A stretch of DNA of 56,590 bases from Alphaproteobacteria bacterium (lineage in GTDB: Bacteria > Pseudomonadota > Alphaproteobacteria > Rhodobacterales > Rhodobacteraceae). The first letter of the stretch is position 1. Each line of letters begins with the position of its first letter. The position numbers and the translations under genes are program-made. The stretch is taken from assembly GCA_029289325.1 (NCBI GenBank), contig JARFTV010000027.1:226-56815 (forward strand), written 5' to 3'. Shown piece by piece: positions 16,517-24,139 of the stretch. The notes under the pieces were generated by a model. That model saw only the letters and a list, made by a program, of their open reading frames with translations, was not told where the DNA came from and ran no database searches.

Positions 16517-17911
16517 ATGACCTTCCGTCTTACCCGCCGCCGGCTCTTCGGCAGTTCGCTGGCCGCGACCGGCGCAATCCTGACCGGCCTTGGTTTTGCC
16601 CAAGGCCAGACCCTCAAAACGAAAGGCAAGATCATGCTTGACCGCTATTCCCCCGTCTCCCGTGGCCTGGTGGAGGCCGCAACCTTTCCGCTGATCGAAG
16701 CGATCCACGGCCGCCGTTCGCGCCGCTTTGCAAAGGGGGCGGTCATTCCGGACGGGCCGCTCGCCTACAGGTCGACCGAAGCGCCGCAAGCGCTGGACCC
16801 GACCGAGCAGATGCTGCTGATCTCGACGGTCGCCGGAAATACCGGCTGGGTGAATCTCTTCGCGCACCATCCGGGATATGGCGGCAAGCTGCCGAACTAT
16901 ACCACCGCGGCGGGCGGGCGGAGCTTCCCGTCCTCGGCCGGGTTCAACACGACCGAATTCTTCTTCACCGACGACACCGGCGTCTACTTTCTACCGACCC
17001 GTGACATGGTCCCCGCGCCGACCGATGGCAGTCTGGACCTGCTGGGCTGGACGGAGGAGCACCGGAAGCGGATCGTGAAACTGGCCGATGGCCGGCTGAA
17101 CATCCCCGCCGCAATGCCCTATATGGAAGGCCACAACACCTGGTGCGCCAACGTGCCCGGCTCGACGCTGATCTGGCCGGTGGCGGATGTGGCGCAGCAT
17201 GTGATCCTGCTTCTTCTCTATCTGGTCCAGAACGGCACCGGCATCTATGACGACGTGAACGGTCGCCAGATCCCGGGGCTTGAGGCGTTCGCGCATCGCC
17301 TGGACATGTCGGTGGCCTATCCGATGACCTTTCTTGAACAGACGGCCATGACTGACGTCGCCACCGAGACGGGCACGGCCTGCTATGCCGGCGCGCTGAT
17401 GCTTCAGGCGCTTGGGCTTGGGGGCTGGATGTATTCCGGGATCAACCCCTTCGTGGTTCTGGGCGCGAGCGGCGATCCTGCCGTGCCGGGCCTGGGCTTC
17501 CAGTTCCGGATGCTTGAGGGCAACCCGCTTCCCTACGTGACCGGACTGCCGGGCGTGTTCGAGGCGCATGTTCCGCCTCATCACGCCGACATGCGGGCGG
17601 CAGTCGAGGCGGTCGTGGCGCGGAAGTTCGGCAAGGGGGGGCCGTTCGACACGGGGCAGGGCGGTCAATACCGCGAGACAGCCGCCGTGCGAGGGGCCGC
17701 CGCCCTGATCGACGCCGAGGCGGTCGAGATCGTGACGATCATGGCCGACTACGTCTTCTCCACCTTCGGGCGGTTCCCGGCTACGGCACCGGCGGTGTTC
17801 ATCAACACCTACCTGCAGGCTCATCGGTTGGATACCGGGTTCTACGACACGCATTTCGCGCCAGGGGCCTATCTGCGGACCCATGCCGAGCATGACCTAA
17901 ACTGGGGCTGA
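16517..17911 (+). CDS. Tat-exported protein of unknown function, possibly nitroreductase-related
   Basis: A 464-aa protein whose first 30 residues form a twin-arginine signal (TRRRLFGSS then a hydrophobic stretch ending FAQGQ), so a folded, possibly cofactor-bearing enzyme is exported to the periplasm. The early part (IHGRRSRRF, then LDPTEQMLL and AGNTGW) is reminiscent of the FMN-binding N-terminus of nitroreductases, but the rest is not recognised by eye. There are no heme, Fe-S or sulfatase motifs. It follows a DUF1127 gene and is divergent from a GlxA-type regulator. Function is not assigned. Confidence 0.75.
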   Translation: MTFRLTRRRLFGSSLAATGAILTGLGFAQGQTLKTKGKIMLDRYSPVSRGLVEAATFPLIEAIHGRRSRRFAKGAVIPDGPLAYRSTEAPQALDPTEQMLLISTVAGNTGWVNLFAHHPGYGGKLPNYTTAAGGRSFPSSAGFNTTEFFFTDDTGVYFLPTRDMVPAPTDGSLDLLGWTEEHRKRIVKLADGRLNIPAAMPYMEGHNTWCANVPGSTLIWPVADVAQHVILLLLYLVQNGTGIYDDVNGRQIPGLEAFAHRLDMSVAYPMTFLEQTAMTDVATETGTACYAGALMLQALGLGGWMYSGINPFVVLGASGDPAVPGLGFQFRMLEGNPLPYVTGLPGVFEAHVPPHHADMRAAVEAVVARKFGKGGPFDTGQGGQYRETAAVRGAAALIDAEAVEIVTIMADYVFSTFGRFPATAPAVFINTYLQAHRLDTGFYDTHFAPGAYLRTHAEHDLNWG

Positions 17912-17919
17912 GCCTTGGC

Positions 17920-17955
17920 GCCGGCGTGGCCAATCCCGCGCCGGCCTGTCCTTTT
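17920..17955 (+). terminator. Possible intrinsic terminator after the Tat-protein gene
   Basis: GCCGGCG (17920-17926) and CGCCGGC (17939-17945) form a 7-bp GC stem about 9 nt after the stop, followed by CTGTCCTTTTG. The short T-run makes this a moderate candidate. The remaining region up to 18129 shows nothing else recognisable. Confidence 0.4.
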
Positions 17956-18129
17956 GTGAAGCCCGCTTGCGCCAGTGCCTTGCCCGGCCCGCCGCCCTTC
18001 TGCGGCTGGCCATCCCGCCTCTGCTGATCCCGGCGGTGAACATGGGGATAAGCATCACGGTGCAGGCGGTCACCTGTCTGCTGTCATTCGGAGTGAGGCT
18101 GTCGTAGGAAAAGAGAAACGATTCAGGTC

Positions 18130-18414
18130 ATGCCCATGCGAACCCAGTCTGCCGCTCTGCTCGCCCTCATGCTTCTTGCCGGATGTGCGGCCGGTTCTGG
18201 TGCGGTGGTCAAGGGCGTCGGGCCGGACGACCTCCTGAAGCTCCGCGAGGGCCCCGGCCTCGACCATGCCATCATCATCGGCCTGCCCGACGGAACGCGC
18301 CTTACCCGGCAGGACTGCGTGACGAACAATGGCAAGGTCTGGTGCAAGGTCACGCTGACCGACAGGCCCGGAATTTCGGGCTATGTCTCTGCGGAGTATC
18401 TGGGCCACCGCTGA
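18130..18414 (+). CDS. Small SH3-domain lipoprotein
   Basis: A 94-aa predicted lipoprotein: a hydrophobic signal ends in the lipobox LLAGC with Cys19 as the lipidation site. It is followed by a single bacterial SH3 domain (KLREGPGLDHAIIIGLPDG to ISGYVSAEYLG) of the kind found in cell-wall-associated proteins. Two cysteines in the domain (QDC and VWC) could form a disulfide. It stands alone between the Tat-protein gene and the tad genes. Likely an envelope protein; ligand unknown. Confidence 0.75.
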   Translation: MPMRTQSAALLALMLLAGCAAGSGAVVKGVGPDDLLKLREGPGLDHAIIIGLPDGTRLTRQDCVTNNGKVWCKVTLTDRPGISGYVSAEYLGHR

Positions 18415-18580
18415 CCGTTCAGCCAGCGGCCATTGGTTTCCGTCGGCTTCTGACGGACGAAAAAGCCAGACCGACCTTTGCCGCCCACCGCTGCCGCACC
18501 TGGCCGCGTCGATCGGCCTGCTCGTTCCGGTTGAAGCCATGGTCTTGCCCGGAAACCCTGTCGCGAAGATTAACCGAAGA

Positions 18581-18606
18581 TGAACCGAAAATTTCATGTC
18601 GGTTCA
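18581..18606. promoter_or_regulatory. Inverted repeat upstream of the tad-like genes
   Basis: TGAACCGA-N10-TCGGTTCA has perfect 8-bp arms with one helical turn between arm centres of about 18 bp, in an AT-richer part of the 279-bp region between the SH3 lipoprotein gene and tadE. An adjoining TTAACC at 18570-18575 gives TTAA-N7-TGAA, one base from a CtrA site. The position about 90 bp before the tadE start suits an operator. The binding protein is unknown. Confidence 0.5.
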
Positions 18607-18693
18607 TCCGGCCTCCCGTATGTATTCTGGATAGTTTTCAGAGTGTTGCAGCTTGCTAGTGACGTATCCAATGCATGAGGCGAGGTAAGCCAG

Positions 18694-19110
18694 ATGAAGC
18701 TTAAATGGCATGCGAGCGGCGATAGAAGCGTCCGTTGTTTCCTGAACGACGACAGAGGGTCCCCGACGGTTGAATTCGTCTTGATGGTGCCCCTTTTCGT
18801 GATGTTCCTGTTGCTCGTGACCGATGCCAGCCTGCTCTTCCTGCGGCAGACGACCCTGATGAACATTTCGCGGGATACGGCCCGAATCGTCTCGCGCCAC
18901 GCCATGACGCCCGCCGACGCCAAGAGCTATGCCGAGACCAAGGCCAGCACCGTCAACTCGCCCGCGACCGCGAGCGTGACCATCAACAACGGTTTCGTAA
19001 CCGTGATCCTGTCCAGCGAGGCCGCATCGGCCGCGCCCTTCGGCCTTGTGAAATTCGCGGTCGGCGACAAGATCTCGGCGGCGACGATCACCACAATGGA
19101 GCCTGTCTGA
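18694..19110 (+). CDS. TadE-like pseudopilin/pilus assembly protein
   Basis: A 138-aa protein with the TadE signature: an acidic N-terminal stretch, then GSPTVEFVLMVPLF leading into one transmembrane helix (about residues 28-50) and a periplasmic beta-rich domain. TadE proteins are minor pseudopilins of the Flp/Tad secretion system, processed by a prepilin peptidase. GAGGCGAGG precedes the ATG. The next gene, a TadG-like protein, begins 1 nt after the stop. No TadA ATPase, secretin or prepilin peptidase gene is in the window, so it must use a system encoded elsewhere. Confidence 0.85.
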   Translation: MKLKWHASGDRSVRCFLNDDRGSPTVEFVLMVPLFVMFLLLVTDASLLFLRQTTLMNISRDTARIVSRHAMTPADAKSYAETKASTVNSPATASVTINNGFVTVILSSEAASAAPFGLVKFAVGDKISAATITTMEPV

Positions 19111-19111
19111 C

Positions 19112-20614
19112 ATGCGCGCAGATCGTCGCCCGGCACGCGGGCCCTTCGGATTCATCGCCGACGAACGCGGCGGGATGACCGTCTTTGCGCTGTTCGGCGT
19201 TGTCGTGACCGCCATGCTGGTCGGTCTGGCCATCGATGTGACCAACCTGCACCGGCAGAAAGAGCGCATCACCGTGGCCGCCGATGCCGCAGCCCATGCG
19301 GGCGTGGTCGCGTTGGCGCTGAAGAAGACAAAGTCGGAGATCGAGACGGCGGCGCTGGCGGCGGTCGAGCGCAATGCCCCGCTTGACTATGTCGGCCAGA
19401 CGATCCGTGGGATAAGCGACATCCATCTGGTCCGCTTCGATCCCAGGACCCGGACCCTGGTTCCCGGGACGCCGAATGCCGTTCGCGTCACCCTGCGCCG
19501 CGATTCCAGCGTGAACAATCCCGTCAAGACCGGGCTGCTGCGCATCGCCGGGGTCGACAATTTCGAAGTCACGGTTGAAAGCGTCGCCTATTACGGTCGG
19601 CCCGGCATGTGCACCTCTTCGGATGGGATCTATGCGAAGGGCCAAGTCACGCTGACATCCGGCAACCGCATTGCCGGGACCTATTGCGTCCACAGCCAGA
19701 CCACGGTCTGGATGCCACAGCAGAACACCTTCGATGAGGGTGCGGGCCTGTCGATGCCGGATCTGGCGACCTGCGGAACCAAATGCTTTGACAGCGCCAA
19801 CGTGGGGGTCGAAGCCGCCAAGTTCGAGATGAACCTCAACCTGCCGCGCATGTCCGACCATATCAACGGCGTGGTTGCGGAAATGCTCGCTTCGTCCTCT
19901 GACCTGAAGACCGAGTTCTTCGCCGACAAGTCGCTGGCGTCCAACCTGAAGCCGCTCCTCGATGCGCGGATCTTGAAAACCGCCGAAGTCAACAAGCTGA
20001 CGAAAGGGTCGGTCGTCGATCTGACCGCGGCGCAGTACAACGACCTGATGTCCCTATCGGGCGGTACGCTGCCCGGTGGGCTGGTCTACAACGTCGACTG
20101 CCGCGACAAGGGGAACGGGCCGGCAAGCTCGATCACGATCGGTGGCAGCCTTGACCGGAAGAACGCGACCGAGACCACGGCGACCGAGACAGTTCGGGAC
20201 GTCGTGCTGATCACCGATTGTGCCTTTGACATCGGCAGCAACGCCCGCATCGACGCGACCCTCGCGATCAGCACCCGGATCATGTCGTCTTCGGTGTTGT
20301 CTGCTGCATCGGGTGCGGTGGTGGGCGATCCGCTGAAGAACTGCGACCTGAAGCGCAAGGTGTATATCATGACCATGAGCAGCGTCAGCGTGCCCGCCAA
20401 CTTCGCCGCGTCCAACGTCGCGATGATGTCGAACGGCAACATCAACGTCGCTGCGAGCAGCTCGTCCTCGACCGTCGAGCACAAGGGAACAAGTTTTCAC
20501 GCCGAGGGCTCGATCCAGATACCTTCAAACCACACGTTCAATGGCTGCCCGGAGGATGTCACCGGCCTGCTTCCCGGTGTGCGGACTTTCAAGTTCGTCA
20601 TCCCGCAGGGCTGA
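19112..20614 (+). CDS. TadG-like Tad-domain pilus assembly protein
   Basis: A 500-aa protein. Residues 15-60 hold the Tad/TadG N-terminal domain (ADERGGMTVFALFGVVV, one membrane helix, then an IDVTNLHRQKERITVAADAAA segment). The remaining 440 residues would be periplasmic. They contain several cysteines (MC, TYC, ATCGTKC, NVDC, TDC, KNC, NGC) and a Ser/Thr/Asn-rich stretch suggesting beta-helix-like repeats. No von Willebrand A MIDAS motif (DxSxS) is visible, unlike many TadG proteins. It is translationally linked to tadE. Role in adhesion or secretion is inferred from family only. Confidence 0.8.
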   Translation: MRADRRPARGPFGFIADERGGMTVFALFGVVVTAMLVGLAIDVTNLHRQKERITVAADAAAHAGVVALALKKTKSEIETAALAAVERNAPLDYVGQTIRGISDIHLVRFDPRTRTLVPGTPNAVRVTLRRDSSVNNPVKTGLLRIAGVDNFEVTVESVAYYGRPGMCTSSDGIYAKGQVTLTSGNRIAGTYCVHSQTTVWMPQQNTFDEGAGLSMPDLATCGTKCFDSANVGVEAAKFEMNLNLPRMSDHINGVVAEMLASSSDLKTEFFADKSLASNLKPLLDARILKTAEVNKLTKGSVVDLTAAQYNDLMSLSGGTLPGGLVYNVDCRDKGNGPASSITIGGSLDRKNATETTATETVRDVVLITDCAFDIGSNARIDATLAISTRIMSSSVLSAASGAVVGDPLKNCDLKRKVYIMTMSSVSVPANFAASNVAMMSNGNINVAASSSSSTVEHKGTSFHAEGSIQIPSNHTFNGCPEDVTGLLPGVRTFKFVIPQG

Positions 20615-20726
20615 TCGAGGTGACGCTCGGATCGGGACACCACAACAGGCGGACCAGTGTCCGGGATCGGGACCGGGCCAAGAAATGTGGTGAAGTCGGC
20701 CGGCTCTTTCTGGTAGTGAGTGCGTG

Positions 20727-21221
20727 ATGGCTCTGCGTATGCGAAATCTGCTCGTGGCTTTGCTCCTGTGCACTGCCGGCCCGGCCCTGGCCGAGCCGGC
20801 GCGGGAGCTTGGCACGGCCGAGTTGCGCCAGATCGTCCGGTCCGGCGGGATCATGAGCCTCAAGTCGGCGGTGGCGGCGGTTGCGGCCTCGACCGCGGCC
20901 GAGCCGATCGAGGCGCGCGCATTCCTCGCCGATGGCGTGATCTACCGCATGGTGTTCAAGCGTCCCGACGGGACCTTGTTCAGCGTCATCCTTGATGCCA
21001 GAACCGGACGGTCGGTGCCGGCCGGGTCGTCCGTCGGCAAGCAGGTCGCCCAGGCGGCTGAGGCCAGGTCGGGCAAGAAATCAACCAAATCGACACCGGA
21101 AAGCCGCACGACAGGCGGCGGCAAAGGTGGAGGCAGTGGTGCGTCCGGAGGCAATGGCGGCAGTGGTGGAAGTGGCGGCAGCAGCGGAGGAAAGGGCGGC
21201 GGTGCCGGCGGTCGCTCCTGA
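20727..21221 (+). CDS. Exported PepSY-like protein with glycine-rich tail
   Basis: A 164-aa protein with a signal peptide ending ALA, then about 80 residues resembling a PepSY domain (LRQIVRSGGIMSLKSAV, IEARAFLADGVIYRMVFKRPDG, FSVILDARTGR). A Lys/Ser linker and a C-terminal tail of about 50 residues, almost all Gly and Ser with a few Lys, follow. The low-complexity tail is encoded by repeated GGC/GGA codons. PepSY-like proteins next to OmpR/histidine-kinase pairs often modulate the sensor, and this gene ends 35 bp before the regulator gene. The start is the ATG at 20727, directly after an in-frame GTG. Whether the tail binds the cell wall or pili is unknown. Confidence 0.7.
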   Translation: MALRMRNLLVALLLCTAGPALAEPARELGTAELRQIVRSGGIMSLKSAVAAVAASTAAEPIEARAFLADGVIYRMVFKRPDGTLFSVILDARTGRSVPAGSSVGKQVAQAAEARSGKKSTKSTPESRTTGGGKGGGSGASGGNGGSGGSGGSSGGKGGGAGGRS

Positions 21222-21256
21222 CCTGCGAGCCGGACCGCCCGTGACCGGAGCCTAGG

Positions 21257-21916
21257 ATGCGCATCCTCTTGTGCGAGGACGAACCTGTCCTCTGCGATCA
21301 GATCAAGCGTCTGCTGGCGGCTGAAGGGCGCGTCGTGGATGTGGCGAATGACGGTCAGGAGGCTTGTTTCCTTGGCCTGACCGAGCCTTACGACATGATC
21401 ATCCTCGACCTTGGCCTGCCGATTCTGGATGGGACCTCGGTCCTGAAGGAGTGGCGTGCCAAGAATATCGCCGTGCCGGTGCTGATCCTGACAGCGCGCG
21501 ACGCCTGGTCGGACCGCGTGGACGGGCTGGATGCAGGTGCCGACGACTACATGACCAAGCCCTTCCACCTGCCTGAACTTGCGGCGCGGGTCCGCGCGAC
21601 GCTCCGCCGCCAGGCCGGGCGCACCAGCCCCTTCTTCGAAAAGGGCGGCGTGCTCCTCGATACCCGCAACGCCCGGGTCACGCTGAACGGGGTGCCAGTC
21701 GATCTTACCGCGCTGGAAATTGCCGTCCTGTCCTATCTTTTCCACAACTCCGGCCGGTTGATTTCGCGGACCGAGCTGTCCGAGCATATCTACAGCCACG
21801 ATTCCGACCGCGACTCGAACACGATTGCCGTCTTCATCAACCGGCTGCGGAAGAAGCTGGGCCATGACCTGATCCAGACCATGCGCGGTCGCGGATACAT
21901 GATCCTGACCGACTGA
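21257..21916 (+). CDS. OmpR/PhoB-family response regulator
   Basis: A 219-aa DNA-binding response regulator. The receiver domain has acidic residues CEDE at 6-9, phosphoacceptor Asp51 (IILDLGLP) and Lys101 (MTKPF). The C-terminal winged helix runs from about residue 125, with the recognition region SELSEHIYSHDSDRDSNTIAVFINRLRKKL. The stop overlaps the start of the kinase gene (TGATG), so the two are a cognate pair. Targets may include the adjacent PepSY and tad-like genes, by analogy with PepSY-linked systems. Confidence 0.92.
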   Translation: MRILLCEDEPVLCDQIKRLLAAEGRVVDVANDGQEACFLGLTEPYDMIILDLGLPILDGTSVLKEWRAKNIAVPVLILTARDAWSDRVDGLDAGADDYMTKPFHLPELAARVRATLRRQAGRTSPFFEKGGVLLDTRNARVTLNGVPVDLTALEIAVLSYLFHNSGRLISRTELSEHIYSHDSDRDSNTIAVFINRLRKKLGHDLIQTMRGRGYMILTD

Positions 21917-23265
21917 TGCGGTCCCTGCGGCGCAGAGCCTGGGTAAGCGGTGGCCTGGTCTCGCTGATTGCGGTCACGACGGGCGTCCTGCTGCTCTATT
22001 CCTTCCTGGAGAGTGAGGCCCTGCAGCGCTTCGATCTTTCGCTGCGGGAACGCCACACCCAGGCCGTCGTCGCCCTCAGTCGTTTCGCAGACGATCCGGC
22101 ACGGGTCGATGAGGTCCTGCTGGACCCCGAATATGACCGACCCGCCTCGGGCCGTTACTGGCAGGTCGTCGGTCCCGATGGCGAGATCTATGCGTCCGCC
22201 TCGCTTCTGGAAGCCACCTTGCCCCTGTCCAACGAGGCCGCGCCGGATCTGGCGATCCATGATGCCCAGGGCGCGGATGGCGAGCCCTACCGGATGGCGC
22301 ATCAGGTGATCACGCTGGAGGACGGCACCCGCTGGGAAGTCGCGGTTGCCATGGCCCTGGCAGGGCTGGAGCTTGACCGGGCCGAGGCACGACGCAGTCT
22401 GGCGGTGGCATTCAGCCTGATGGTGCTGGTCGGTCTGGCGGGGATGGTGGCGCAGACCGCGATCATGCTGCGGCCGATCCGCCGGCTGCGCCAGGACGTG
22501 GCGCATCGCTGGGAGAAGGGCGAGGTCCTCGACAGCAGCGACTATCCGGAGGAAGTCGCCCCGCTGGTCGATGACATCAACTACCTATTGCAGCGCAACC
22601 TCGAGATCGTCCGACGCTCGCGACAGCAGGCCGCGGACCTGGCCCATGCGTTGAAGACCCCAAGCGCGATCCTGCGCAACGAGATCATGCTGCTGCCGGA
22701 TCGGGAGCAGGTCGCCGGGCGGGCGCTGGATGCGCTGGACCGCCTGGATGCGCAACTGGCCCGGTCGCTGGCGCGGATCAGGACCTCGAACACGGCCGAG
22801 GCGTCGAACATCCGTACGGATGTGACGGCGACCGTGCAGCGGTTCTCGCGGATGTTCAGCAAGCTGGCCGCCAATGCCGACAAGGCGCTGACCGTCGAGG
22901 CCACCCCTGGACTGTCCCTTCGCGCCGACCCGCAGGATTTCGAGGAAGTGCTGGGCAACATCCTGGACAATGCGCTGAAATGGTCGCGGACCCGCATCGT
23001 GGTGACCGCGCGCAACCATGCCAGGGGTATCGAGATCTTGGTCCAGGATGACGGGCCCGGCATCCCGGAAGAGGAGCGGTCCGCGGCGCTGGTCTCGGGC
23101 AAGCGGCTGGACGCTTCGGTCCCAGGGGCAGGGCTGGGCCTGGCGATCACGGCCGAATTGCTCAAGGCCTATGGCGGCAAGATCGAGCTTCAAAGGTCGG
23201 AGGATCTGGGCGGGTTGGCCGTCCTGGTCATCTGGCCGACGGCTCCGACCCAGCTGGCCGGCTGA
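21916..23265 (+). CDS. Membrane sensor histidine kinase
   Basis: A 449-aa sensor of the QseC/PhoQ type. Transmembrane helices at about 8-30 and 164-186 flank a periplasmic domain of about 130 residues. A HAMP-like segment follows, then the H-box with His244 in LAHALKTPSA, the N-box LGNILDNALKWS and the G-box DDGPGIPEEE. The Leu-Lys-Thr-Pro after the phosphorylatable His is typical of the PhoQ-like HisKA group. It overlaps the response regulator gene by one base. The input signal is unknown; the nearby PepSY-like protein could be a periplasmic partner. Confidence 0.9.
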   Translation: MRSLRRRAWVSGGLVSLIAVTTGVLLLYSFLESEALQRFDLSLRERHTQAVVALSRFADDPARVDEVLLDPEYDRPASGRYWQVVGPDGEIYASASLLEATLPLSNEAAPDLAIHDAQGADGEPYRMAHQVITLEDGTRWEVAVAMALAGLELDRAEARRSLAVAFSLMVLVGLAGMVAQTAIMLRPIRRLRQDVAHRWEKGEVLDSSDYPEEVAPLVDDINYLLQRNLEIVRRSRQQAADLAHALKTPSAILRNEIMLLPDREQVAGRALDALDRLDAQLARSLARIRTSNTAEASNIRTDVTATVQRFSRMFSKLAANADKALTVEATPGLSLRADPQDFEEVLGNILDNALKWSRTRIVVTARNHARGIEILVQDDGPGIPEEERSAALVSGKRLDASVPGAGLGLAITAELLKAYGGKIELQRSEDLGGLAVLVIWPTAPTQLAG

Positions 23266-23365
23266 CCGGTCGGAGAGCAATCCGTTGCAGGTTCGCAGGG
23301 TCTGGCCGCCGCGGTTTCCTGCCGGGTTTCCGACTTGGGATGACGTAACCACCCCCGTTTCCATT

Positions 23366-23737
23366 TCAGAACAGATCGACATCGCCTGCCTCATGCAGGA
23401 GAGGTGTCGCGGGGTCCGGCAACCCGGCCCCCAGCGCTTCGGCAAGGCGGCGCAGCCGCAGGCGCCGTGCTGGGCCCAGGACCACAAGCCTGAGGTGCCC
23501 GTCGGTCTCAAGCGCGAGATCGTCCAGAAAATGCGCAAGTTCGTCCAGCACCTGCACCAGATGGTCCAGCCCCTGCAATGAGACGCGAAGCTGCTCCGCC
23601 CTGCCGGACCCATCCAGGATCATATCCCCCACCCGATCCTCGATCCCGCGTCCCGTCAGGGCCTGTTGGCGCAACTGCTCGGCCAGGACCGCAAACAGGT
23701 CGCGCAGCGGCATGGTTTCTGCATGCGGCATCGTCAC
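23366..23737 (-). CDS. Last gene of the che operon; possible diverged CheZ-like phosphatase
   Basis: A 123-aa, largely helical protein with no signal or membrane segment. Its GTG start overlaps the TGA of the upstream cheY (GTGA), so translation is coupled. In the helix SLQGLDHLVQVLDELAHFL, Asp58 and Gln62 reproduce the D-x3-Q spacing of the CheZ catalytic site. The protein ends in AGDVDLF, like the short acidic C-terminal peptide with which CheZ binds CheY. At 123 aa it is much shorter than classical CheZ (about 200), and overall similarity is not otherwise evident. The start could also be the ATG at 23731. The phosphatase assignment is a hypothesis; an uncharacterised che-operon protein is the safe call. 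Confidence 0.6.
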   Translation of the reverse strand: MTMPHAETMPLRDLFAVLAEQLRQQALTGRGIEDRVGDMILDGSGRAEQLRVSLQGLDHLVQVLDELAHFLDDLALETDGHLRLVVLGPARRLRLRRLAEALGAGLPDPATPLLHEAGDVDLF

Positions 23738-24120
23738 AGTGGCCCGACGACAGCCTGGAGGCAGGCCTTTAGTTGCGGCGTGCTGAACGGCTTCTGGATG
23801 TAGTTGTTCATCCCCAGCGCCTTGCCGGCAGCCATGATTTCAGGCGTCATCCGCCCACTGACGAGGACGAAGCCGATCCTTGCCGTCACCCGGTTTTCGC
23901 GCAGGCCCTTCAACAGACCCAGCCCGTCCATTCCCGGCATGTTGTAATCCGAGATCACCAGATGCACCGGGTTGGCCACCAGGGACTGCAGGGCCTCGTG
24001 GCCGTCCTTGCGGAAGTCGATCTTCTTGATGCCCATTTCCTCCAGCGCCATGATGATCAGGCTCCGGCTGGTTGCCATGTCATCGACGACCATGATGGAG
24101 ATGCTGTCCCTGAGTGGCAT
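23734..24120 (-). CDS. cheY: CheY-type response regulator (second of the operon)
   Basis: A 128-aa single-domain receiver that would carry the phosphoryl signal from CheA to the flagellar motor or act as a phosphate sink. Residues: acidic pair Asp13/Asp14 (VVDDMATSR), phosphoacceptor Asp58 (ISDYNMPGMDG), the VLVSG switch residue and Lys110 (IQKPF). The ATG at 24120 has AGGAGCAGGA upstream; the frame is open further 5' into cheR without support. It corresponds in position to cheY2 of R. sphaeroides che operon 1 and is coupled to the small CheZ-like gene behind it. Confidence 0.93.
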   Translation of the reverse strand: MPLRDSISIMVVDDMATSRSLIIMALEEMGIKKIDFRKDGHEALQSLVANPVHLVISDYNMPGMDGLGLLKGLRENRVTARIGFVLVSGRMTPEIMAAGKALGMNNYIQKPFSTPQLKACLQAVVGPL

Positions 24121-24139
24121 GTCCTGCTCCTGAACCCTG

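Noticed and set aside
21111-21215. Tandem GGC/GGA-rich DNA resembling a repeat array
   Set aside because: It is the in-frame Gly/Ser tail of the PepSY-like protein, not a CRISPR or noncoding repeat; there are no regular spacers.
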